Positions 1 through 6,742 of a DNA stretch of 7,179 nucleotides are shown here, one piece after another; position 1 is the stretch's first letter, and each line of letters starts with the position of its first letter. This DNA is from Desulfobacteraceae bacterium (lineage in GTDB: Bacteria; Desulfobacterota; DSM-4660; Desulfatiglandales; Desulfatiglandaceae). The notes under the pieces are model-generated. The model worked only from the letters and a program-made list of their open reading frames with translations. It ran no database searches and was not told the origin of the DNA. The stretch is taken from the NCBI GenBank assembly GCA_020349865.1, contig CP070700.1, positions 638,572-645,750 on the forward strand, given 5' to 3'. Both the position numbers and the translations under genes were made by a program.

Positions 1-570
1 CTGATCACCTTTGGGGCATTACTATTGATTGAAGACCTGATTAAGATCACGTGGGGCCGTACGGCGTATTATGCCTCTAAACAATTTGATATGATGGGCA
101 ATTTAAGCATCGGCAACAATCAATATCCTTTTTATTTCCTGTTTGTTATGCTGATTGGTGTTATTGCTGGCCTTGCTGTCTGGATGATTATGTCTAAGAC
201 TCGAATTGGAATTATGCTAAGAGCAATTTCTATGGACAGAGAAATGGCCAGGGCCATGGGAATCCAGATAGGCCTGCTTAATACATTAGCATTTGGGATA
301 GGAGCAGCATTGGCAGGTCTGGCCGGGGCTCTTATCATACCTACGACTCCGGCTCTCTTGGGTATTGGCATGGAACCCCTTATTCTGGCCTTCATTGTGG
401 TTGTTTTAGGGGGTTTGGGGAGTCTCAAAGGGGCCCTGATTGGCTCACTCATTGTGGGAGAAACCCGATCCATCGGGATTGTTTTTTTTCCTGAAATTGA
501 ACTGCCATTGCTATTTTTAATTGCAGTCATCATTTTAGTGGCAAAACCTAAGGGGCTTTTTGGGAGATAA
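1..570 (+). CDS. livH: LIV-type ABC transporter permease LivH, C-terminal part (5' end outside window)
   Basis: This is one of the two membrane subunits of a branched-chain amino acid (HAAT family) importer in the inner membrane. The frame is open from base 1, so the N-terminus is missing; 189 residues are visible of the roughly 290-300 usual for LivH. Hydrophobic segments lie near visible residues 43-64, 92-113, 125-154 and 168-181. The cytoplasmic loop at 72-87 (LRAISMDREMARAMGI) is the family's ATPase-contacting loop, and VVLGGLGSLKGALIG at 133-147 is a LivH hallmark. The internal TTG at 25 is not the real start, because homology-like sequence continues upstream of it. The stop is followed 3 nt later by the livM ATG, indicating one operon. 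The family is clear; the substrate is not, since relatives move branched-chain amino acids, amides, urea or aromatic acids. Confidence 0.93.
   Translation: MITFGALLLIEDLIKITWGRTAYYASKQFDMMGNLSIGNNQYPFYFLFVMLIGVIAGLAVWMIMSKTRIGIMLRAISMDREMARAMGIQIGLLNTLAFGIGAALAGLAGALIIPTTPALLGIGMEPLILAFIVVVLGGLGSLKGALIGSLIVGETRSIGIVFFPEIELPLLFLIAVIILVAKPKGLFGR
562..566 (+). promoter_or_regulatory. Ribosome binding site for livM
   Basis: GGGAG lies inside the end of livH, 7 nt before the ATG at 574. The spacing favours that ATG over the adjacent in-frame TTG at 571. Confidence 0.6.
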
Positions 571-573
571 TTG

Positions 574-1572
574 ATGGGCTTTAAAGATGCGATTCTGAGA
601 CCAAAGTTTTTCGTCTATTTAGGGATCTTCACACTATTGCTTTTTATGCCGAAGCTACTTTCAATCTATCAACTGATGCTTCTCGAGTCTGGGATAACCT
701 TTGCCATTATGGGTTTGGGGTTTAATCTGCTTCTCCGTTATACCGGTCTTCTCTCTTTCGGTCATGGTGCTCTATTTGCTACAGGGGCCTATACCGTGGG
801 CATGATGGGCAGATACTTTCCCGATCTTTATCGAATAGAGATCCTGATTCCTTTAGCCCTTCTAGCTTCTTTAATTGTTTCCGCCATTTTCGGTTTTATT
901 TGTGTTCGCCACACGCGGGTATTTTTTGCCATACTTGCCCTTGCCCTTTCCATGGTTTTGTTCGCCCTTTTGGTAAAACTTTATAATCTCACGGGAGGTT
1001 CTGATGGAATTCATATTGATCTCCCGATCATGTTTGGCAAATCATTCGAAGGCGTGAAGCGGTTCGAATTTCTTTCAGGTTCCTTTTATTACTTTCTTAT
1101 ATCTATTTTCGCCGCGAGCACTATCATTATGCTGGGGATTGTTAATTCACCTTTTGGCAAGGCCCTTCAGTCCATCAGGGATAATGAGGTAAGGGCGGAG
1201 ATGATAGGTATCCGTGTCAGGAGATATCGCTGGTATGCCTTCATCCTGTCCGGACTATTTACTGGGCTGGGAGGGGCCCTGTGGAGCTTTGTAAATGGTC
1301 ATGTCACGCCAGAGATTTCGGAATGGGTTTTTTCCGGAGAGATTGTTTACATGACGCTCCTTGGCGGTTTTATGGTTTTCGAGGGACCTATTGTTGGGGC
1401 TATTTTGTTCACCTATCTGAAATTATATGCTGTCAGTATCACGCAGTACTGGATGTTTATCATAGGAGCTACTCTCATCGTACTTGTTCTTCTTCTCCCT
1501 GAAGGTATTACCGGAGGATTTGTTAGGTTGTTTGGAAAATTTAGAAGGGGCGAAACTAAGGGAGCCACTTGA
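574..1572 (+). CDS. livM: LIV-type ABC transporter permease LivM
   Basis: This is the second membrane subunit of the importer, pairing with LivH and contacting the LivG/LivF ATPases. It has 332 residues from ATG 574, within the usual LivM range. Visible marks are GLLSFGHGALFATGAYTVG at about 58-76 (the family's SLGHxAFFxxGAY region), TGGSDGI at about 140-146, the cytoplasmic coupling loop ALQSIRDNEVRAEMIGIRV at about 197-215, and LLGGFMVFEGPIVGAILF near 262-279. The rest is mostly hydrophobic, with about eight membrane-spanning stretches and a basic C-terminal tail. It follows livH by 3 nt and its TGA overlaps the livG ATG by one base, so translation is probably coupled. A TTG directly before the ATG is an alternative start adding one residue. 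Nothing looks broken. The assignment is firm; the substrate is unknown. Confidence 0.94.
   Translation: MGFKDAILRPKFFVYLGIFTLLLFMPKLLSIYQLMLLESGITFAIMGLGFNLLLRYTGLLSFGHGALFATGAYTVGMMGRYFPDLYRIEILIPLALLASLIVSAIFGFICVRHTRVFFAILALALSMVLFALLVKLYNLTGGSDGIHIDLPIMFGKSFEGVKRFEFLSGSFYYFLISIFAASTIIMLGIVNSPFGKALQSIRDNEVRAEMIGIRVRRYRWYAFILSGLFTGLGGALWSFVNGHVTPEISEWVFSGEIVYMTLLGGFMVFEGPIVGAILFTYLKLYAVSITQYWMFIIGATLIVLVLLLPEGITGGFVRLFGKFRRGETKGAT
1558..1564 (+). promoter_or_regulatory. Ribosome binding site for livG
   Basis: AAGGGAG sits inside the 3' end of livM, 7 nt before the ATG at 1572. It supports that ATG over the TTG at 1569. Confidence 0.6.
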
Positions 1573-2315
1573 TGTTAAATGTAAAGAATTTAGTCAAAGA
1601 TTTTGGAAAGGTAAGGATCATAAATCCCACGAATTTCGAGGTAAAGGAAGATGAAATTGTTTCCTTAGTGGGGCCTAATGGGGCAGGAAAAACCACTTTG
1701 GTCAATTTAATCAGTGGTCATATCTTGCCAACCTCTGGAAAAATAGAGTTTTTTGGTCACGATATAACATTTGCCTCCCCGTATCGACGGATCAAAAGGG
1801 GAATCGCCCGCAATTTTCAGATAACCAACCTTTTTGAGGATAGTACGGTTTTAGACAATGTGAGGACCTGTCTCTTTTCCATATATGAAAAAATAAAAAG
1901 GGGAATTTTACCTGTTAGTCATTATAGTACAATAACGCAGGAAGCAGTAAGTCTTTTAGAAGTGTTCGGTATTTCAGAAAAAAAAGATTTTTTGCCTCCG
2001 AGCCTTTCTGAGGGGGATAAGAAGATCCTGGACACAGCAATGGCCTTTGCACTTAAATCCAAATTTCTATTACTCGATGAGCCAACCAGTGGTGTTGCGA
2101 CAGGAGATAAATTCAAGGTCATGGATACCATTATATCTGCCATTAAAAAAGAAAAGATGGCCTGCATGATCATTGAACACGATATGGACATTGTCTCCGA
2201 TTACACGGATAGGGTTTTGGTATTGAGTGAAGGGGAAATTATTGCAGATGGAAGACCGGAAGAGATTATGGAACAAGATAATGTTAAAGAAATCCTGTTT
2301 GGGGTAAAGGCTTAA
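1572..2315 (+). CDS. livG: LIV-type ABC transporter ATP-binding protein LivG
   Basis: This cytoplasmic ATPase subunit powers the importer together with LivF. It has 247 residues from ATG 1572, a normal LivG length. The Walker A motif GPNGAGKTT is at 34-42, the Q-loop Q in ARNFQITNLFEDSTVLDNV is at about 83, the Walker B/catalytic pair LLLDEP has D169 and E170, and the H-loop IIEHD has H203. The ABC signature reads LSEGDKK (145-151) where LivG proteins usually have LSYGQQR or similar; the serine and following glycine that contact ATP are kept. The C-terminal VLSEGEIIADGRPEEI is typical. Its start overlaps the livM stop by one base and livF begins 1 nt after its stop. The protein looks functional. 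It could belong to a LivG subgroup that handles something other than leucine-type amino acids. Confidence 0.94.
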   Translation: MLNVKNLVKDFGKVRIINPTNFEVKEDEIVSLVGPNGAGKTTLVNLISGHILPTSGKIEFFGHDITFASPYRRIKRGIARNFQITNLFEDSTVLDNVRTCLFSIYEKIKRGILPVSHYSTITQEAVSLLEVFGISEKKDFLPPSLSEGDKKILDTAMAFALKSKFLLLDEPTSGVATGDKFKVMDTIISAIKKEKMACMIIEHDMDIVSDYTDRVLVLSEGEIIADGRPEEIMEQDNVKEILFGVKA

Positions 2316-2316
2316 T

Positions 2317-3027
2317 ATGTTTTTAAAAATCGAAAATCTTAAATGCCGTATTGCCTCTACAAACATCTTGAGGTCCTGTTCTCTTGAAGTGGATAAAAGG
2401 GAGATTGTCTGCCTTATTGGCCGAAATGGTGCTGGAAAAAGCTCTATTTTGAAGAGTATCATCGGTCTGTATCCCTCCCTAACTGGAAAGATCATCTTTG
2501 ATAATCGTGATATTACAAATATGCCATCACATGAGAGGGTAATAGCAGGAATAGCTTATGCACCCGAGGATGCAAGACTCTTCCCAGAGCTCACCGTTGC
2601 GGAAAACATTCAGCTTGGTTTATGGATCACAAGCAAAACCGAACGGTCCGGATCTTTTGACCTTGAAAAGGCGTTTCACATTTTTCCTGCTATAAAAAGA
2701 CTGATAAAAAGACAGGCCAACACCTTGAGCGGCGGCGAAAAGAAGATGGTTTCTATTTCAAGGGCCTTAGCGCTCAGTCCTTCTTTGGCACTTTTTGATG
2801 AATCCTTTGAGGGGCTGGCACCTCTTGTAGTGAATACTTTCGGTGAGGCCATAAAAAGTATAAAAAACGATTTAGGTGTTTCTATTTTATTAGCCGAATC
2901 AAATATCCATAATGCTTCTTTGGTATCCGAAAGGTCTTATATCATTGACAGAGGGGAAATAATATTTGAGGGCCATACTTCAGAGATACTTGAAGATGAG
3001 CAACTTTTGAAACTAGTAGGAAAATAG
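2317..3027 (+). CDS. livF: LIV-type ABC transporter ATP-binding protein LivF
   Basis: This is the second ATPase of the importer, 236 residues, the standard LivF length. Walker A GRNGAGKSS is at 35-43. The Q-loop region YAPEDARLFPELTVAENI (81-98) has the glutamate seen in LivF proteins (usually PEGR). The signature LSGGEKK is at 137-143. Walker B ALFDESFEGLAPLVV has D161 and catalytic E162, but the usual proline after DE is serine (S163). The H-loop position reads AESN (193-196), whereas LivF usually has VEQN, so no histidine is expected and here the Q is S195. TAAAGG at 2305-2310 is a plausible ribosome site 6 nt before the ATG. It is the last gene of the transporter cluster, followed by a 228-nt gap. 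The family call is firm; the effect of the altered residues is unknown. Confidence 0.93.
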   Translation: MFLKIENLKCRIASTNILRSCSLEVDKREIVCLIGRNGAGKSSILKSIIGLYPSLTGKIIFDNRDITNMPSHERVIAGIAYAPEDARLFPELTVAENIQLGLWITSKTERSGSFDLEKAFHIFPAIKRLIKRQANTLSGGEKKMVSISRALALSPSLALFDESFEGLAPLVVNTFGEAIKSIKNDLGVSILLAESNIHNASLVSERSYIIDRGEIIFEGHTSEILEDEQLLKLVGK

Positions 3028-3108
3028 TCATCAAACCTCACACTGAAAAAACCGGACGGGTATAAACCCCGCATTGAGAATCGCGGTAGTTCGCCGGAGG
3101 CAAATTAT

Positions 3109-3192
3109 TTGACAGGATTACAGGATAGACATGATGTATATCCTGTTGATCAAAATTGTAATTATCATGTCAATCCAGTTTATCCCGTCTAA
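3109..3192. repeat. Imperfect inverted repeat in the livF-adh gap
   Basis: The left arm (about 3109-3135) and right arm (about 3164-3192) are near reverse complements. The inner core GGATaGACATGAT pairs with the complement of ATCATGTCaATCC, and the outer part pairs GACaGGATt with the complement of tATCCcGTC. A second, shorter hairpin CAGGATA / TATCCTG (3121-3127 and 3139-3145) is nested within it. The block is built of 'caggat'-like units. There is no T-run after it, so it is not a classic terminator. From memory, similar 'caggattaacaggat' intergenic repeats occur in Desulfobacterota; I could not check this. It is the main content of the 228-nt gap 3028-3255; I see no gene there and no convincing promoter. 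Confidence 0.6.
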
Positions 3193-3255
3193 AAAAGGTT
3201 AACTACCCAAAATCGTTGTCTGTAAATCATTGAAAAAGAACGAAAGGAACGAAAA

Positions 3256-4413
3256 ATGAACAGGATAACTCTCTTCAGGACGCCCCCGCGGATTGTCATG
3301 GGTCCCGGTGCAATAGGTCAGATCGCAAAAGAGGTCAGTGAACTCAAGGCGGAGAGGGTCTTATTTGTTACGGACAAGGGAATAATTGGGGCAGGATTAA
3401 TCCAGCCGGCCCAGGAAGCCCTTGAAAAATCGGAAATAAAGTACGCGGTTTTTGACGGTGTCGAATCGGATCCCAGATATGAGATTGTAGCAGATTGTCT
3501 GGATATGATTCGCCAAGAAAATGCCGACCTTGTCATCGGATTCGGCGGGGGCAGCCCTATTGATATTGCTAAGGCCGGTGCGATTATGGCCACTAACGAA
3601 GGGACAATTGCGGACTTTTTTGGCGTGGACATGATTCCCAAGCCCGGTCTGCCCACCCTCATAGTCCCTACCACGGCAGGCACCGGAAGCGAAGCAACCC
3701 CTATAGCCATACTTTCCGATGAAGGTGAAAAGCTGAAAAAAGGGATTGTCAGCCCTTATCTCATGCCGTCAGTGGCCGTAATAGACCCGGAGCTAACCCT
3801 TGGTCTTCCTCCTGACATTACTGCTTTTACAGGGACAGACGCCCTGATCCATGCCATTGAGGCATACACGTCAGTTAATGCAACAGACATGACGGATATT
3901 CTGGCATTTCGTGCAATGGAATTGTTATATGAAAATATCCGAACAGCCTATGCAAATGGAAATAACCTGGAGGCACGTTCATGCATGATGGAGGGCAGCC
4001 TCTTAGCCGGCATAGCCTTTGCCAATGCCGGGGTAACTGCGGTGCATGCCTTTGCCTATCCTATTGGTGCCGAATTCCACATTCCGCATGGCGTAGCAAA
4101 TACTATGATGCTTTCACATGTGATGCGTTTTAATCTGCTGGGAAATGTCCCCAAGTTTGCAGAAATTGCCGATGCGTTCTCTCTTCCCACACAAGGCATG
4201 GATGATCTCGGGGCCGTGGAAACGGCGATTGATGCTATTGAAAGGTTAGCCGAAGACCTGCGTGTTCCCAGGCATCTGGCTGATTTTGGAATTACTGAGA
4301 AAGACATACCGGAGCTGGCTGAAGGAGCCATGAAGGTGACCCGCCTTCTGGCCAATAACCCCCGCACAATGACCCTTGAAGATGCAAAAGAAATTTACAA
4401 AGCGGCCCTTTGA
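3256..4413 (+). CDS. Iron-containing (group III) NAD-dependent alcohol dehydrogenase
   Basis: This cytoplasmic oxidoreductase interconverts an alcohol and an aldehyde or ketone with NAD(P)(H). It has 385 residues, the usual size for the Fe-ADH family (FucO, DhaT, AdhB-like). The nucleotide-binding loop GFGGGSPIDIAKA is at 95-107, and PTTAGTGSEATPIAI at 138-152 is the second family signature. The four metal ligands are all present: D195 and H199 (GTDALIHAIEAYTS), H264 (HAFAYPIG) and H278 (HIPHGVAN). The C-terminal NNPRTMTLEDAKEIYKAAL (367-385) is also typical. AAAGGA at 3243-3248 sits 7 nt before the ATG. An AOR gene follows 47 nt downstream, so it probably works in an alcohol-aldehyde-acid sequence. 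The gene is markedly GC-richer than the transporter genes. The family is certain; the substrate (short-chain, diol or aromatic alcohol) cannot be read from the sequence. Confidence 0.95.
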   Translation: MNRITLFRTPPRIVMGPGAIGQIAKEVSELKAERVLFVTDKGIIGAGLIQPAQEALEKSEIKYAVFDGVESDPRYEIVADCLDMIRQENADLVIGFGGGSPIDIAKAGAIMATNEGTIADFFGVDMIPKPGLPTLIVPTTAGTGSEATPIAILSDEGEKLKKGIVSPYLMPSVAVIDPELTLGLPPDITAFTGTDALIHAIEAYTSVNATDMTDILAFRAMELLYENIRTAYANGNNLEARSCMMEGSLLAGIAFANAGVTAVHAFAYPIGAEFHIPHGVANTMMLSHVMRFNLLGNVPKFAEIADAFSLPTQGMDDLGAVETAIDAIERLAEDLRVPRHLADFGITEKDIPELAEGAMKVTRLLANNPRTMTLEDAKEIYKAAL

Positions 4414-4460
4414 ATCAGCACTTTTCATTGCAGGACATTTCTTAAGGTGGGGTATGAATC

Positions 4461-6236
4461 ATGAAAGGTTTTTTCAATAGAATCTTGAGCATCAATGTCT
4501 CTGATCAGAGCTATCATGTGGACCCCATTGACGACTCGATCTTAGAGAAATGCTTAGGCGGCAAGGGGCTTTCCACCTATCTTCTGTTGAAACACAACCC
4601 GCCAGGCGTTGACCCACTGGGTCCTGAAAACCGTCTTATCCTTGCTACCGGTCCTGTATCTGGTACATCCATATGGGGTTCATGCAGATACGGCATTTAC
4701 ACGAAATCGCCACAGACCGGTTTTTACTCCGAGTCCTACTCAGGGGGTACGGTTGCCGATTATATAGCCAGAACGGGCTTTGATGCCGTCATGATTCATG
4801 GGGCTGCCAAAAGTCCTGTCTGGCTCGAAATTTATGAGGAGGGGGCCCGGTTTCATTCTGCACAGGACTTATGGGGCCTGGATACCTATCAAACTGAAGA
4901 CCGGGTTAAACAACTTGTTGCGGAAGAAAATCCCGATCAGCCCAGGTCAGGAGTCATGGTCATTGGCCCGGCAGGGGAGAATGGTGTCACCTTTTCCGTG
5001 GTAGAGAATGATTACTGGCGCTCTGCCGGTCGTACCGGGACAGGCGCGGTTATGGGTAGCAAACACATCAAGGCCATTGCCTTCCTGGGTTCCCGGGAGA
5101 AAGAGGTTGCAAATGAAAAAGTCGTGAGCGAGTTTGCAAAAAAGCTTGCCAAACAGGGAAAAGATGATGCAGGAGTAAATGCCTATAAAACCATGGGAAC
5201 GCCCATGCTGGTAAAAATCGTGAATCAAGCCGGGGCGTTCCCAACCCGCTACTGGCAAAAAGGCTCTTACGAAAACTGGGAAAAGATCAGCGCTGATGCG
5301 CTTAATGAGCGTTGCGAGGTAAAACCCCATGCCTGCTTGAAATGTTTTATGGCCTGCGGGAAATTGAGCATAGTCAAAGCGGGTAGACATGCGGGCCTCA
5401 GGCTTGAAGGTCCGGAATATGAGACTATTTATTCATTTGGAGGCCTGTGCGAGATTGATAGTATAGAAGAAATCATGTACCTAAATGACATCTGTGACCG
5501 GCTTGGCATAGATACGATCTCGGCAGGCAACCTGGTTGCCTTTACCATTGAGGCCTCCCGGCAGGGCAAAATCGACTACAAAATCGACTACGGGCAGACG
5601 GATAAGATAGCCCAATTGCTGAGGGACATAGCTCACCGGCGTGGGATCGGCGACACCCTGGCCAAAGGCATCAAGTCCGTGGCCAAAGACTGGGACATGG
5701 AAGGCCAGGCCATTCATGTGAAAGGCATGGAACCGCCTGGTTACGACCCAAGAGTGCTTAAGGGTATGGGTTTGGCATATGGGGTTTCTGATCGGGGTGC
5801 TTGCCATCTGAGGGCTACTTTTTACAAACCGGAATTGTCTGGAATAGTCGATCCAGATCAAATCCAAGGCAAGGCGGCTATATTTGGAGAGTGGGAAGAC
5901 CGACTAACTGTATTTGATGCTCTTATTTTATGCAGATTTTATCGTGACCTTTATCAATGGGAAGAACTGGTTACTATTATTGAAGGCACTATGGGCTTGA
6001 AACTCACCAAGGATGATATACGTTCCATAGCCTCATCCATCACAGATAATACTCGCAGGTTTAATATACGTGAAGGTCTGACATCAAAGGATGATCATTT
6101 GCCAAGACGGTTCCACACAGAAGCTCTAAAGGAGTCTGGCAAGGTTATCACTCAGGAGGAAATGGAGACATTGTTAAAGGAATATTCTCAAGCTCGCGGT
6201 TGGGATAAGGAGGGAATTCCTCCGGATATTGAATAA
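4461..6236 (+). CDS. aor: Tungsten/molybdenum-dependent aldehyde:ferredoxin oxidoreductase (AOR family)
   Basis: This enzyme oxidises an aldehyde to a carboxylic acid using a tungstopterin (or Mo) cofactor and a [4Fe-4S] cluster, passing electrons to ferredoxin; the reverse acid reduction is also known. It has 591 residues, close to the ~600 of characterised AORs. The N-terminal pterin-binding domain contains CLGGKGLSTYLLLKHNPPGV (31-50) and GPVSGTSIWGSCRYGIYTKS (64-83). The cluster cysteines are C292, C295 and C299 (CLKCFMAC) plus C491 in DALILC. The pterin motif DRLGID is at 346-351, GPEYE at 317-321 holds the glutamate near the metal, and H449 in SDRGACHLRA is the probable active-site histidine. 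AAGGTGG at 4444-4450 precedes the ATG by 10 nt. No small Fe-S partner or cofactor gene is adjacent. GC falls from about 55-60% to about 40% after ~5820, yet the frame and C491 are intact. Specificity is unknown; aliphatic and aromatic aldehydes are both possible. Confidence 0.96.
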   Translation: MKGFFNRILSINVSDQSYHVDPIDDSILEKCLGGKGLSTYLLLKHNPPGVDPLGPENRLILATGPVSGTSIWGSCRYGIYTKSPQTGFYSESYSGGTVADYIARTGFDAVMIHGAAKSPVWLEIYEEGARFHSAQDLWGLDTYQTEDRVKQLVAEENPDQPRSGVMVIGPAGENGVTFSVVENDYWRSAGRTGTGAVMGSKHIKAIAFLGSREKEVANEKVVSEFAKKLAKQGKDDAGVNAYKTMGTPMLVKIVNQAGAFPTRYWQKGSYENWEKISADALNERCEVKPHACLKCFMACGKLSIVKAGRHAGLRLEGPEYETIYSFGGLCEIDSIEEIMYLNDICDRLGIDTISAGNLVAFTIEASRQGKIDYKIDYGQTDKIAQLLRDIAHRRGIGDTLAKGIKSVAKDWDMEGQAIHVKGMEPPGYDPRVLKGMGLAYGVSDRGACHLRATFYKPELSGIVDPDQIQGKAAIFGEWEDRLTVFDALILCRFYRDLYQWEELVTIIEGTMGLKLTKDDIRSIASSITDNTRRFNIREGLTSKDDHLPRRFHTEALKESGKVITQEEMETLLKEYSQARGWDKEGIPPDIE

Positions 6237-6295
6237 CGTTTGATTTTTTCACAAACCTTCAGGGAAACAGGTTACCATGATTTCCATGGGGCAGA

Positions 6296-6550
6296 TTACA
6301 GCACCAAATACTTCTTGATGACCTCTTCATCGCTCCAGATAGCTTCCATTGTGCCCTCGTGCACAATGCAGCCCCTCTCACAAACCCGGCGGCATAATTT
6401 CAGGTTCTGATCTGCTAAAAGGATGGTCATCCCCCTCTCCCGGATCTTATCAATAACTTCGATAAGGTTAAGCATCACCAGCGGTGCGAGACCTTCAGAG
6501 GGCTCATCCAGCAGAATCATATCTGGATGGGCCATCAGGGCCCGACCTAT
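6296..6550 (-). pseudogene. livF remnant: C-terminal third of a second LIV ABC ATPase
   Basis: Read on the minus strand, the frame encodes IGRALMAHPDMILLDEPSEG, continuing as LAPLV, and ends YLVL at a TAA (6298-6296). It corresponds to about residues 147-236 of a LivF. Walker B with D and E is present and canonical (LLDEP), but the Walker A, Q-loop and signature are absent, so it cannot be a working ATPase. Upstream of about 6550 the frame reads non-LivF sequence and reaches a stop at 6565-6563. The tail is also damaged: ERG is followed directly by CIVHEG, about six residues shorter than the matching part of the intact livF in this window. It is not a copy of that livF; the residues differ widely. 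It abuts an SDR fragment on the other strand. Low-level translation from the ATG at 6535 is possible but has no support. Confidence 0.85.
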
Positions 6551-6742
6551 TTTGAGACCGATCTAGTGGCCCAGCTTCGTAACGACCCGGAGCGATTCAA
6601 TTTCATTAATGAGCGGACTCCCGTGGGCCGATGGGGTTATCCCCATAAACTGGAAAGAATTGTTATTTTCTTAGCGGCCCTGGCCTCGGATTTCATTACC
6701 GGCCAGACTATCTATATGGATGGGGGCTGGACTGCCTGGTGA
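6539..6742 (+). pseudogene. Short-chain dehydrogenase/reductase (SDR) remnant, C-terminal end
   Basis: The plus frame reads GPTYFETDLVAQL and continues through NDPERFNFINERTPVGRWG to ASDFITGQTIYMDGGWTAW and a TGA at 6740-6742. This matches the C-terminal ~67 residues of a classical SDR of the gluconate 5-dehydrogenase / 3-oxoacyl-ACP reductase type: the PGxxxTDL segment after the catalytic helix, GRWG, and the final TGQxxxVDGGWT. A full SDR is about 250 residues; the Rossmann GxxxGxG and the catalytic S-YxxxK are missing, so it is non-functional. The stretch YPHKLERIVIFLAALASDF departs from the usual EPEELKGAVVFLASDASDF, which suggests drift. Homology starts at about 6539-6542, exactly where the minus-strand livF remnant ends. 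The in-frame ATG at 6527 lies in livF-derived sequence and is not an original start. Confidence 0.82.

Noticed and set aside
1281..1502. Other-frame and antisense open frames inside liv, adh and aor genes
   Set aside because: They lie wholly within strongly supported genes and show no family features.
3057..3072. Small hairpin (gggt/accc) after livF as a terminator
   Set aside because: Very short, with a bulge and no following T-run.
3109..3141. TTGACA as a -35 box for the dehydrogenase
   Set aside because: No good -10 box at 16-18 nt, and the hexamer is part of the inverted repeat.
4454..4480. ATG at 4454 as an alternative AOR start
   Set aside because: It is out of frame with the AOR and reaches a stop after eight codons.
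6253..6289. Hairpins aacct/aggtt and ccatg/catgg after the AOR gene as a terminator
   Set aside because: Stems of only about 5 bp and no T-run in the right place on either strand.
6527..6742. A short complete gene starting at ATG 6527
   Set aside because: The first codons lie in livF-derived sequence and the remainder is only the C-terminus of an SDR, so it is a remnant rather than a small gene.
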